From Blastobasis lacticolella (lineage: Eukaryota; Arthropoda; Insecta; Lepidoptera; Blastobasidae): a stretch of DNA of 64,000 nucleotides. Numbering within the stretch: position 1 is the stretch's first letter; every line of letters begins with the position of its first letter. The notes beneath the pieces were generated by a model. The model saw only the letters and a list, made by a program, of their open reading frames with translations, made no database searches and was not told where the DNA came from. Shown here piece after piece: positions 29,005 to 39,040 of the stretch. The DNA lies in assembly GCA_905147135.1 (NCBI GenBank), contig LR990044.1, positions 4,406,122 to 4,470,121 on the forward strand, in the 5' to 3' direction. The translations under genes and the position numbers were made by a program.

Positions 29005-32000
29005 CGGCTATCCTGCTATACACACGTCCTCGTGTGTTATCTGTAACACGAAAACAACACAGCACAATACCATATTCGCTCGGTCACTCCTGACCCCACG
29101 GTGATCAGACACCCAAAACTACTACTCACTCAAACAAAACTCAAAACCACCTTTCATTATCACTCGTCTTACTTTTGTAACCGGTAGGTGCTGTGCACTC
29201 TAACGTTTCAATACGAAACTGCCAAAGTCGTAATAGTAACAACACTTTACTAAATATCTGTCAGCTCGTAGTCTATTCTTCGACCAAATCCCAGTTGCAT
29301 AAAATCAGAAGTAACACTGTATATCGGGTCTCTACATGTGAGAACACAGTCCGTCGGCTGTATGTAACTTTGCACTAACTGACATTTGACTAACTGTTTG
29401 GTAATACAACTAAATTTGTAATAATTTGTGAGGAAACAGCGTAAATTCACCTACCCTTTTCACTATGCAAAAACGTCTGATTAGAAATAAAGCCAATATT
29501 GAAACTACTTGACAGCTGTAAATCTTATTTTAAACACACAAAAACTTTACTTTACCCTGTATTTACATATTGGAGGCTCGTAAATTTGTATGAAAATATC
29601 TCAAATTTGTTTTCTCTACCATTGTACCATCTCCACTAATGTGTTATTACACTACATTTTGAATTCATGACAATAATCAGCCCTGTAATCATCCACCACT
29701 CATCCCTGCGACTATATTGACCATCCTTGCTGATCATCTCTGTGATTATCCACCAATCATCCCCGCGACTACATATTAGTCAACCATATGGCTTGCTATC
29801 GAATTTGCATGACTATAGAAAAGTTAATTCTAGCATCCTCTAACAAAACAATTCAACTGTCTGCATAATTTAGTATCAAATCATCGCATATCATATGGGA
29901 ACATTCTGCATTATTACACAAATAATTACCCCTACTACCCAATACTAAAACATGTAAGTCGTCATTTTAATACTAAAGACTCCAGAACATCAGACACAAA
30001 AAGGTATTGTTTTCTGTTTTATTTTCGATCCCCCACAGAATAATCCGCCCAGAATAGCAGACGCCACACAGGCCAGTAGATGCCACACAGGCCAGTAAAT
30101 GCCACACAGGCTAGTAGATGCCACACAGGCCAGCATATGCCACTCAGGCTGAAACAACCTACTTTATTACTCACTAAGTACGAACTGAATACCTAATATG
30201 TTACAACGGTCTGACCCTAGATCCTTTTTTTACTGCTTATCGTACGTTTAGAATTCGATAGAAGGTAGCCAGCAGGTAGTAGCATGCAGGCGCTACGTAT
30301 TTGACGCAGTTACTTAACATCGTACGTGTACCCACGAAAGTAATAACATTGGCTGTAACAGTACCTACCACCCATTATTTATGTTATCCATACATTTTAT
30401 TTAAATAACAATATTATCATGGTACCCCACGACTTCAGGTTACTTTAACAGATTGCGGAAAAACGAGCTTAATAATTTATTTACTATACAGAGGAAGAAG
30501 GACTATATAGAGGAAATATAACTCGACGCTATCGAGTCGTCTATAACTTTAATAAGCCGCCTTCGTTATTGTACATCATTTACAATTAGTCGGTTTACAC
30601 CGTCTATGTTTGGTGTCACTGAAGGAGGGCGCTAGGTCTTTCTCCGAAACGTCATTATTTTCATTTCACAACCGAGACATGTTAGTTTCTTTTTCCGTCA
30701 CGTTCCTTTTTTATCCATGTTCCATTGTTGGCGACATTCCATTTCTGTTACAGAATACTACATCCTTACGGTATTGCTGCATAAAACGCAGAACTAGCGC
30801 CCCAATAAAATTGACAAGTCACCTCTGTTGCGGTCAAGCTATATAAAAATTACACAACTGAATACAATTTGCAAATATCGTTAAACAGTTACTTTTTTTT
30901 TTCACTAACGTTTATTCAATAACTTTCAACAAAACCTAAATAATAACTTGTTATCGGTAATCAAAATATTATCTGTTAGAAATTGTATGAAAAGCTACAC
31001 CTATCGCACACCCCAATAAACGCACGCCACTCAAAGACAGAAGAAAGACCAGATATACACCTACGCCTACGAATAGGGACATACAAAACTGTATGCTCTG
31101 TTCGATTCGACACGAATATAATGAAGGAGTATCATAGTTTGCTATCTATTTCATTTCATATTTATTTATTTGCTGTCCAATGGTACATAAGGTCTTAATA
31201 ATTAACAAGATTCTCATTTTAGAAACTGCAGTAAGTTGATAGTATTTATGATAAGTCTGAATTGGAACCTTACGGTAGGTACTTAGGTACTCAAAGTTCT
31301 ACATTATAAAAACAACAAAATCATGTCATGTATGTCCTATCCACGAGACACGTATTACCAAAGGAAACAACAATAGTACCAACCATCGAGCAATCACAAA
31401 ATAACCAGATCATCATTAGGTACTTGTCTTTTTTTACATACAACGCTTTTGTACATAGCTTGAAACAGTCAGCATCTGGTGGTTCCGCGCCTATAGCATT
31501 CATCGGCACGGTAAGCCAAGGTACCTAACCCCAAGGGGTAGATAAAATAACAATTAATTTCTGCGCCTAATAACAATTAATCACCATGAAACAAGCTTTG
31601 AGAAAATAAAATTATCACATAAAACCTAGTATTCAATCAAACTAACCATACCTTGCTCGGCAGACGTTACGCTGTTAATCATCGACAAAGTATTTAACCA
31701 GATTGAACCAAAGTAGATCACATAACTAAAGTGAATACGTTTTGCCCATAAAATAAGGTACCAATCTCTTTTGCTTTTGCCTATACTTTTCATAAAAGTC
31801 AAGAATGGGGTGTCATCAGCTGTTCGTGCGAAATCAGCCATTTTTGTTTGTAACAATTATTGATTTTTTTAGGTTTGTCGTAGCCATTTATCAATTTTTT
31901 ACCACACCGCATTTGTTAATAATGTTTTTCAAAAACCATATTTCAGTGTACCCTGCCATAAACCGGGCCTGATCTCTATAATGATGTTGATTATTTTACC

Positions 32001-32419
32001 ACACATAACCCTTCTAAAACCCTTCGTAATCCTTTATAATAAAACCGTAGAACTATTGTTCAATTATTTTCCAGATTGCAAGACTCCGTCACCAAGTTGG
32101 TGCATAGAAACTTAGTAACTTTCATCTTAGTACGTTACACATTATTTGTGAAAACAGCGATTCTCTCACAAGTAAACATGGTTCGACTCACCGAATGCAA
32201 AATTTCAGCGTGTATGCCTTGTAGCACCTTGTAGGTTGTAAGTTGTACGTAATTATGGACCAACCACGAACCAGCACTCTCTCTTGTGTTTCACCAGACT
32301 TTTGCCATTTCGTCGTATCTTCCGCCGCTCAGCATTTCGTACACGCAGTTTATTTGGCATGAAAAAAATAAGATCGAGCATTAACATTGTGGACGTGAAG
32401 ATCTCTATCCCACTTCTGA
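29005..32419. other. Interior of the direct-repeat element, no gag-pol
   Basis: 3.4 kb between the two 526-bp repeats. No open frame with retroviral-type domains is present. No TGG-type primer-binding site directly follows the left repeat and no polypurine tract precedes the right one. A 19-bp tandem repeat lies at 30063-30150. The rest is AT-rich and unassigned. It may be a large non-autonomous LTR derivative or host DNA caught between duplicated repeats. Confidence 0.45.
30063..30150 (+). repeat. 19-bp tandem repeat, about 4.6 units
   Basis: Units are GCCACACAGGCCAGTAGAT and close variants (AGTAAAT, CTAGTAGAT, CAGCATAT), with a partial last unit GCCACTCAGGCT. Confidence 0.8.
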
Positions 32420-32945
32420 TGTCGGGGAAAGACTGGAGAAGACTCGCCCATGAGCGAGTAATGGCCATCAGAACGTATTTATCGGGATTTCGTAGCAATA
32501 AAGGGGTATCTATAGTGTTTTAAGAATGTATTGTCAAATTAAAGCCACATTTACGAGTTTACAATTGTAGCCGAAACCCGCGGGTTATTTACAAAACCCT
32601 CCACCACCCATGGCCAATCTCATCAGGCCGATCCGCGGGAGATGCGCCGGGGCTCTTGCTAGTTGCCACATACGCACAGCTTGACTCCCTACACATTGTT
32701 AACAGTACATCCTGCACTTACGTTTCTATTTTCTGGAGCTTTCACGCATCGCTTTAACGCATCAGGATTTACGCTTCTTCGCTCTTGAATGGTTCTAGTT
32801 CTTGGTCCCAATATCCTTGCGGCTGCCGTCGCCGCCATGCTGCTTGTGACGTTGTCATAATAGTTGCAAGCCACCCGTCAGGTGGCGCACCAATCGACAT
32901 CCAGGCCAAAGAGATGGACTAAGAGACTGATGATCATCTCCGACA
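32420..32945 (+). repeat. Right 526-bp direct repeat (LTR-like)
   Basis: Same sequence and orientation as 28479-29004, offset 3941 bp, ending CCGACA and followed by TATA. An open frame (32284-32523) crosses its left border and encodes WRRLAHERVMAIRTYLSGFR, partly repeated in the left copy. No function is known. Confidence 0.65.
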
Positions 32946-33158
32946 TATATTTAAATAAATATTCGCTAACAAATTCGCACAGCGCCATGTAGCCCCAACT
33001 AAGCAACGCTTGTACTATGGGTGCTAGATGGCTGATATACTTTGTGAATACATACTTATTATACATAGAACACTCAGACCCGTAAGGACGGTAATCGAAC
33101 CCGGGACCTCCTGCGTGGCGGACCGGTATGTTGACCACTGAGCCACTCAGGTCGTCCT
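32946..33158 (-). mobile_element. tRNA-derived SINE, second family
   Basis: On the minus strand the tRNA-like head has box A TGGCTCAGTGGT (33134-33145) and box B GGTTCGATTAC (33091-33101). The body contains GCTTAGTTGGGGCTACATGG and ends in TATTTATTTAAATA at about 32946. A truncated copy of the same 3' body lies at 52003-52110. It abuts the right 526-bp repeat. Confidence 0.7.
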
Positions 33159-33660
33159 AAAAACATCACACTATACATGCACCAGTACACTTCACTTCGC
33201 TATTCTTGCATTGTGTTCGATAACCGGTTTCTTTGTATCGCAGTGATAAGATACTCGGGTGTGGCGAATGTCGTCACTCCTGCCGTCAGATAAATAAACG
33301 ACAAAACGTGGAACCAACGATTAAATAACTATTGTTACCTATTGTTGTGTCGTTTGTTGGCGGGTGGGTCGGTGGTCGCCGCGCGCGGGTTTATGTACCT
33401 ATAAACCTATTGTTATACTAAAGTAAACATACTCGCCAGGCTTGGCACATTACAAATCTTTAGTAGATTTAAGTGCCTGAACTAATTGATTTGTCATATT
33501 TGTTGTTATGTCTAAATTAAATAAATAAATAAAATTAGTCATTTTGGTAAAAATACGTAAAAATCGTAAATATACACCAGCGACGCGTCAAAAATGCTTT
33601 TTTTTTAGGCTAGGCATTGGCAACTTAGTCTATTCAGCCATTAAAACGAATGAAAGAATG
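33159..33660. other. Unassigned, with an AAAT tail
   Basis: A TAAATTAAATAAATAAATAA run at about 33514-33533 looks like the tail of another 5'-truncated retroelement. No gene is seen. Confidence 0.35.
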
Positions 33661-33786
33661 CACACACTAATGAAAATATCGACGATTCTTATCGTGTGTG
33701 TAGGGTCGACTTGCGATCCAAAATATTACTCGATATGGATCACGATACGTATCACGATATATATCGTGTGTGTAGTATCCGCTTAA

Positions 33787-34011
33787 GATTTGTGAGTTAA
33801 TATCATCATTATCAGAGCAATCTGATTCGGATTGAGGTATAACAATATTTTTTCTAGGACGAGCACAGAGTGAATATGGTTTATAGTCAGGATCCGAGTC
33901 AGAAGTCAGATCATCGTCACTCAAGAAGCCATCACCCGGAATAAGATTAACATGCTTGGAATTACCATAAAAGCGAGAAGGGTCCATTGCTGCAAAGAAA
34001 AGAAAAATCAT
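33787..34011 (-). pseudogene. piggyBac transposase, N-terminal part
   Basis: Minus strand. The likely start is in AAMDPSRFYGNSKH. FLSDDDLTSDSDPDYKPY follows, an acidic Ser/Asp-rich N-terminus typical of piggyBac transposases. It breaks at the TTA/TAA site of the internal TIR element (33784-33786). Reading frame and order continue at 23981. Confidence 0.6.
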
Positions 34012-34450
34012 TTGAATGCATGCGAAGCCATATATGCCCCATAATGTTTTTCACCAAAATGCATACGAAGCCAAATATGGCATTATCAAAAAAAAGCTCA
34101 AAAATAAATAAAAACCAAAAATGGCAAAACTATAACTATTTCTTATTAAAGTATACGTAAACATTATATTTCGAAATTCTAGGGATTTTTACTTACCGGT
34201 TTATTGCTTTTTTCTCTTTTATAAAATTAGCACCAATTAATTGTACAATAACGGTCGGAGACGCTTCACATAAACTTCAATATTTCGACAGATTACACTT
34301 TCCATAGACAACAAAAATTACGTTCCGTTGAACTAAGTAATTATGTATACGAATTCAACGTTGGTTTCGAAAAAACAATATTTTAACAAACTGGAATAAA
34401 ATAATTAACTTTTAAAGCCATATATGGCGTTGTATGCGGTAAGGGGTTAA

Positions 34451-34757
34451 TATTTTGGTTGATTTTTTGCCGACACTGATATAAATCGAATCTTGCGGTT
34501 ATGGCTGATTTTTTTGCCACGTAGTGATTTTTGAGCACTTGTACAAGTTCTATATATTTTTTCTTATTGGGTTTCTCCGGCGAAAGTAGATTTTTTAGAA
34601 CTTCGTAACTGTCAGTCCCCATTAGGGTGATAAACAATGCCACCTTTTTTTGTTCAATACTGATATCGTTTATGAAAAAATATTCATCCATGCGTTCGAT
34701 GTACGCGTTAAAATCTTGACCACTGTAAGGCTCGATGCTTCCAATCATGTTTACCAT
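34451..34757 (-). pseudogene. Gypsy gag, N-terminal part
   Basis: The minus strand begins MVNMIGSIEPYSGQDFNAYI and continues with ERMDEYFFINDISIEQKKVA and LVQVLKNHYVAKKSAITARF, ending in CRQKINQN at the TTAA of the piggyBac insertion. This is a typical start of gag in Ty3/Gypsy elements of insects. The frame may start a few codons upstream (GDELEEH), right after the primer-binding site. Confidence 0.65.
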
Positions 34758-34770
34758 GTGTTCTTCCAGT

Positions 34771-34779
34771 TCGTCGCCA
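34771..34779 (-). promoter_or_regulatory. Probable Gypsy primer-binding site
   Basis: On the minus strand TGGCGACGA directly precedes the gag frame. TGG starts the complement of a tRNA CCA end, and TGGCGACGA is familiar from Mag-type Gypsy elements (from memory). The 5' LTR should lie immediately to the right (from 34780), but with no second LTR its length cannot be set. Confidence 0.45.
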
Positions 34780-34950
34780 GTTAATATATATTGCTATTCT
34801 AAGATTAAAACACTTTTTAATACTGTAAAGCCGTTTTATTATACTTATTATTAATCCGCCATCTTGATAATATCATGCAAATGTATCTCAAACTTAGGTA
34901 ATGACAAATACCTAAGTTTGACAATATTGACCTAAGTATGATCATATAAG

Positions 34951-35822
34951 TGTAGCGACATCTATCGCTCCACTAGGGAAACTCAACGATCACCACTTTA
35001 CGAGTACACGAACACAAAGTTGGCAAGCATCCGCACATAGATGGCGCTAACAATCCTACATCGCGCTAGAGAAATATGCCAACTTCCACGGCATATATAC
35101 AACTTCCGACGATCAACTGTCGGACCCTTGGTCCCCTGGTCACAACACCCGGCCAGGTGGGTAATTACCCTTTTCTACCTTCTCTCCATCTTCGCTTGCC
35201 AACTTTGGCGGCTATCTTATCCTGCACCGCCAAAGTGGTGACCCCGACGTGATCCTTACGTCTTCCCTACCTGACTCCCGCACATAGCAGTCACAGCCTT
35301 GACCATAGTCGGCACGGACGCGTGCTTCCTGGTCGCTCACCTGCGGCATCTCCACTGTCCCCACCCAGTCTCGACTCACTGCAGACTTGGGAACAGCATC
35401 GCTTCGGCACAGCTCACAGCGCAACCTCACGCCAGAGCTACGCCATTGCTCACCGCATCGCCAGACTGACTACGTTTCATACGTCAGCTTCTCAGCGTTT
35501 CTCGCTTCGGTATCGACCTCCAGTCTCCGGGAGGAGTACTGTAGCGACATCTATCGCTCCACTAGGGAAACTCAACGATACTCACATTACGAGTACACGA
35601 ACACAAGGTTGGCAAGCATCCGCACATAGATGGCGCTAACCGTCCTGCATCGCGCTAGAGAAATGTGCCAACTTTCACGGCATATATACAACTTCCGACG
35701 ATCAACTGTCGGGCCCTTGGTCCCCTGGTCACAACACCCGGCCAGGTGGGTAATTACCCTTTTCTCCCTTCTCACCATCTTCGCTTGCCAACATTGGCGG
35801 CTATCTTATCCTTCACCGCCAA
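34951..35822 (+). mobile_element. TRIM-like miniature LTR retrotransposon, 872 bp
   Basis: Two 283-bp LTRs (34951-35233 and 35540-35822) begin TGTAGCGACATC, end CACCGCCAA, and differ at roughly a dozen sites. They are flanked by ATAAG (34946-34950 and 35823-35827). A primer-binding-like TGGTGACCCCGACGTGATC starts at 35236, 2 bp after the left LTR; this word is known to me from BEL/Pao elements. A purine-rich GGGAGGAGTA precedes the right LTR. The 306-bp interior has no gag-pol. It sits in a repeat whose other copy (51665 on) lacks it. Confidence 0.8.
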
Positions 35823-36400
35823 ATAAGTAAGACACTTGTGGGGATCGCTTGATAAACGTTTACCGAACGCGCTGAATACGAACGTAGTTTGATAATTTTT
35901 TCAATATATCGAAGCCAATGGAATATTGTAGACGTTACTGTGCGCTTGGTTTGTCAGATTTCGTAAAAATATTTAATTTCAATGTTGCACGGGATTTAAA
36001 ATTTGTATACAAATCTTTACCTTTTTTTTCCTTTCGTGTGGTACAAGGTCGCGCGGTGGTTTAAGATCGCTCGGCAAAACTAGTGGGGGCAATTGGCGCA
36101 TGTGTTCGGCGTTCCCGGGACGCGGGAACGCAACGCGGGAGGTAAAGAGCGACTGATCCACCAATAACGTGTCCCGTCGGCGCATACCCGCCCCCCTCTC
36201 TCCTCGTCACACCGCATAGACCTAAGAATTGAATACTGCGCATGCCCCTTCTACTTTTGCCGAGCGATCTTAAACCACCGCGCGACCTGTATTTTCCTGT
36301 TATTATGTTTGGAAGGAATCTAAAGCAAACCCTTTCCAGGTACCTAAACAAAAATATCAAGACGTATCGTACCACTTGCAGTATAGGATTTTGTAGTTGC
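35823..36400 (+). repeat. Interspersed repeat R, copy 1 (carries TRIM and MITE)
   Basis: With the left part at about 34929-34950 and after removing the two insertions, the sequence follows 51665-52000 closely: shared words include GGGGATCGCTTGATAA, CAATGGAATATTGTAGACGT, TTGCACGGGATT, TTCCAGGTACCTAAACAA and ACCACTTGCAG. It has no ORF. The class is unknown. Confidence 0.65.
36044..36289 (+). mobile_element. MITE, 246 bp, TA target duplication
   Basis: Terminal inverted repeats of about 35 bp lie at 36044-36079 and 36255-36289, with the word GTCGCGCGGTGGTTTAAGAT shared; the left one has one extra A. Flanking TA lies at 36042-36043 and 36290-36291. The other copy of the host repeat (near 51908) has GGTATTTCC uninterrupted, showing the empty site. 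The interior is GC-rich and non-coding. TA duplication suggests Tc1/mariner mobilisation (inference). Confidence 0.8.
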
Positions 36401-36429
36401 CATTACGTGTTTCTATATATCGAAATGGA

Positions 36430-37499
36430 ACACCTATTCTAAAAACGATCTTCAGATACCCTAAATGATTTCAAAAGACCTATCCAACGCCACAATGGTT
36501 TAATACGTGAACAAAAATTTACCCCTTGCTTTACTTGTAGGTGCTCAACGGTAGGTTAGCTTACTCTTAAAAGATTTCATTTTATAAGTTTGTCGGCGTG
36601 ATTAATATCAAAATTTCAGGTTTCTAGTACAGACTAGACAGACGGACATGGCGAAACTATAAGGGAAGCCTAAAAAATTATCAAGAATATTGCATATTCA
36701 CAGCAAACCAGGCAATATATGCCACAGTCTTACAATTAAACATCGAAGCATCTAGAACGGGACCAGTTCGGCTATTGTCTTGTGCTTTTGTAGGATCTAT
36801 TTAGCTGTTAACGTGCAAAATCTGATACTTCTCTGGCGATACGTTGTCTCTGTGTGGTTCAATAAGAACCTTTCCACTTTATCAGTGCGTCGCAGCAAAA
36901 AAGGCTTGTCAATAATATAATTACTATACATAAATACTCTGTCCGTCCGTTCGGGAGTTATGATGCCACAGACAGACAAACAAAGCCACATATACAAAGA
37001 TACACAGATTTACACTTCAAACTTATTATGACGATATCAATTGCTCTTCCACTTTTATGTTTTGTTTAAACTTTTCAGCAAACTTGATCGTGGACGGGGC
37101 CATTGTGCAATGATTTTGATCTCATCTCAGCAAACTATGTCATCTTGGCTTTAACCTGTAGATGTCTAATGATTTTGGCTTGGAGTAAAAATATTTTATG
37201 TGTTTTGAAATCTGTCGTATGATCCTCGCTGACAGCTGTATATTTACCTGACAGCCAGGTGACCCACTAATCGTCTACGTTCTCTTTTGTACTTGCATAT
37301 ATATTAATTTTTGACAGATATCCAAAATTCTTGCAAATTAAAGCAAGCGAAGGTATTTTAAGTATTGTGTAGCAAGACAGTCCAATGAGACTCTTTTCTT
37401 AAGAAGCATGAACACTTTCTTGTATCCAGGCAAACTTTTCGAGCTCATATTTATTTTGTACCCATGAATATCTAAGATTAGTTGTTTAAGACGGGAAAG
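36430..37499. other. Intergenic, no gene seen
   Basis: No supported ORF, RNA gene or repeat end. Confidence 0.35.
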
Positions 37500-37576
37500 T
37501 AGGAGCGCAACGCGGTGCCCCTGCTAACTCTGCACGGCGCCCCAGGGCTCCGCGGCGCACACTTTGGGCACCCCTG
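37500..37576 (-). mobile_element. Possible hAT-type element end
   Basis: On the minus strand CAGGGGTGCCCAAAGTGTGC and then GCCGCGGAGCCC resemble the terminal inverted repeat of hAT elements (CAGGGGTGCCCAAA). No partner end was found within a few kb, so this is a solo end or a coincidence. Confidence 0.3.
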
Positions 37577-39040
37577 ATGTAAGTACAGTACTATGTTCCG
37601 GTATATTAACATGTCGCGGTTATGTATCGCCGCAGTGGGCGTGGCTTCCGCAACGCCCGCATCCAATGACGGTCCAGTAACAGGCTCGTTGCTCGTTACT
37701 TTGCTAACCACGGTAAATCATAGTTTTCTGCTTGCAGACAGGTTAAAACGAATAAAGAATGAGATTAAATAAAACTTGTGTATTAAGTAAGTATGTAAGT
37801 ATTAAGAATAAGTAATAAGGGGTAAGTCGTCAGTTTTATAAATGATCACAATAACGTCCATAAAATAAATGGGTTATTTAAAATGATCGCTCGTGCATAA
37901 ACTGAACTGCCAATAAAATTATTTTTCCCCAAGAAATTTCGCAGGCAAAGGCAAATTATAACAAAACCTATCGCTATTGAGATGAACCGATGAATAACTT
38001 TGTTGATATTAATTTTAATCAGTTGTAGGGATTAGGATATTATTATGAGCCGCTTCACAAATATTGAGTGACTACTATATGTAGATATATGTATTATCTC
38101 AATTTAATTAATGCAACAACACCAGATTTCAAAGAGAGATAAGGTGACATTTTATTTTATTTACATAGGCAAAGCCAACAGCAGTTGTTACAAATAAAAT
38201 AGCCAATTATAATCAATTATGTAATTGATATAAAACATAAACTATCGTTTCAAATATTTGGATTTGGCTGTAAGTATGTTATCGTCTAGTTATTGATGTG
38301 TCGATGAAATTTCCGGTCCCAAATTTGTGCAAACATATTGAAAGCCATCATAGGGAATATGTAAATTTATACTAATTAACTCTGTGAATCAACCTCATAG
38401 ATATTTGGAAAAATATCCGCAAATGAATAGAATGTAATTCACGTAAATAAGAATAAAATCGAATATCAAAATCTGCAGAAATGATAAAGATGATAAAAGT
38501 ATAATTCACGCAAATCAAAACAGTCAATCGAAAGAAATCAAACAAAGTATAAGAAAGAAATTAAACAAAGTATAAGTAAACATGCAACTTAGCTTTGACA
38601 GCTCTCGAAACCGCAACAAATTCTTCTTTCTTTTGTGGCCACCCTAACCCTGAAGTTGTGAAATCACCTGAAGTTATCCTTACCTAAATAATATGGAATA
38701 ACAGAATATTTGGAGTCCATGACCAAATTGCTTATGGATTTAAAAGACACGGAAAATAAATTCAATTCTTTAATCGAAAACCAATTTTGTAACTGCGAGT
38801 TTTCACAAAAAATACACATAGTGAATTGGCTCGGGATATGGAGGGCAGCAGACATGTGAATATAAGTATGACGGTGGCGCTGCAAACGGAAAGTTTATGT
38901 TCGACACAAAATATAGTTAAATTACAGCGAACATTATTATTTTCTGTTGGTTATGGCCGACATCTAGGACCACTATTAACCATGTATACCAGTAATAATG
39001 TGATCAACTACTGCTATGCCGGTATATCATTACATAGCCT
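37577..39040. other. Intergenic, one short unidentified frame
   Basis: A plus-strand frame at about 38704-38858 reads EYLESMTKLLMDLKDTENKF and NSLIENQFCNCEFSQKIHIV before a TGA. It may be a retroelement scrap but I cannot place it. The rest is unassigned. Confidence 0.3.

Larger units (their letters stand above)
23985..33783. mobile_element. TIR element, 9.8 kb, TTA/TAA duplication (PIF/Harbinger-like?)
   Basis: The ends are inverted repeats of at least 33 bp starting AGCGRATACTACACACACG and continuing GATATATATCGTGAT, at 23985-24018 and 33750-33783. Flanking TAA triplets lie at 23982-23984 and 33784-33786. Removing the element with one triplet rejoins the piggyBac transposase in frame. Several ATCACGAT/CGTGATACG words lie just inside the ends. 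A 3-bp TWA duplication is typical of PIF/Harbinger (family knowledge). No transposase was found inside. Its interior is mostly later insertions (LINE-D, a direct-repeat element, a SINE), so the original element was probably about 1 kb and non-autonomous. Confidence 0.65.
23137..34446 (-). mobile_element. piggyBac-like element, 11.3 kb, TTAA-flanked, carrying later insertions
   Basis: Target duplications are TTAA at 23133-23136 and 34447-34450. The ends are short inverted repeats, CCCCTTA(T/C)(T/C)GCAT. The target is the Gypsy gag frame. Near both ends lie copies of a partly palindromic word (CATATATGGCTTCGTATGCA at about 23270 and 23315; inverted versions at about 34015, 34060 and 34420). Pieces of the transposase lie inside both ends on the minus strand (33787-34011, 23700-23981, 23293-23553). 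Most of the length is a second insertion (23985-33783). Without that, the element would be about 1.5 kb, and its transposase has also lost the catalytic core. It is a non-autonomous derivative (inference). Confidence 0.75.

Noticed and set aside
33082..33157. A true tRNA gene on the minus strand
   Set aside because: It continues into a SINE body with an ATTT tail, whose 3' part recurs at 52.0 kb.
34951..35822. Simple tandem duplication of a host gene
   Set aside because: TG..CA ends, a 5-bp duplication, a primer site and an empty paralogous site show LTRs of a mini retroelement.
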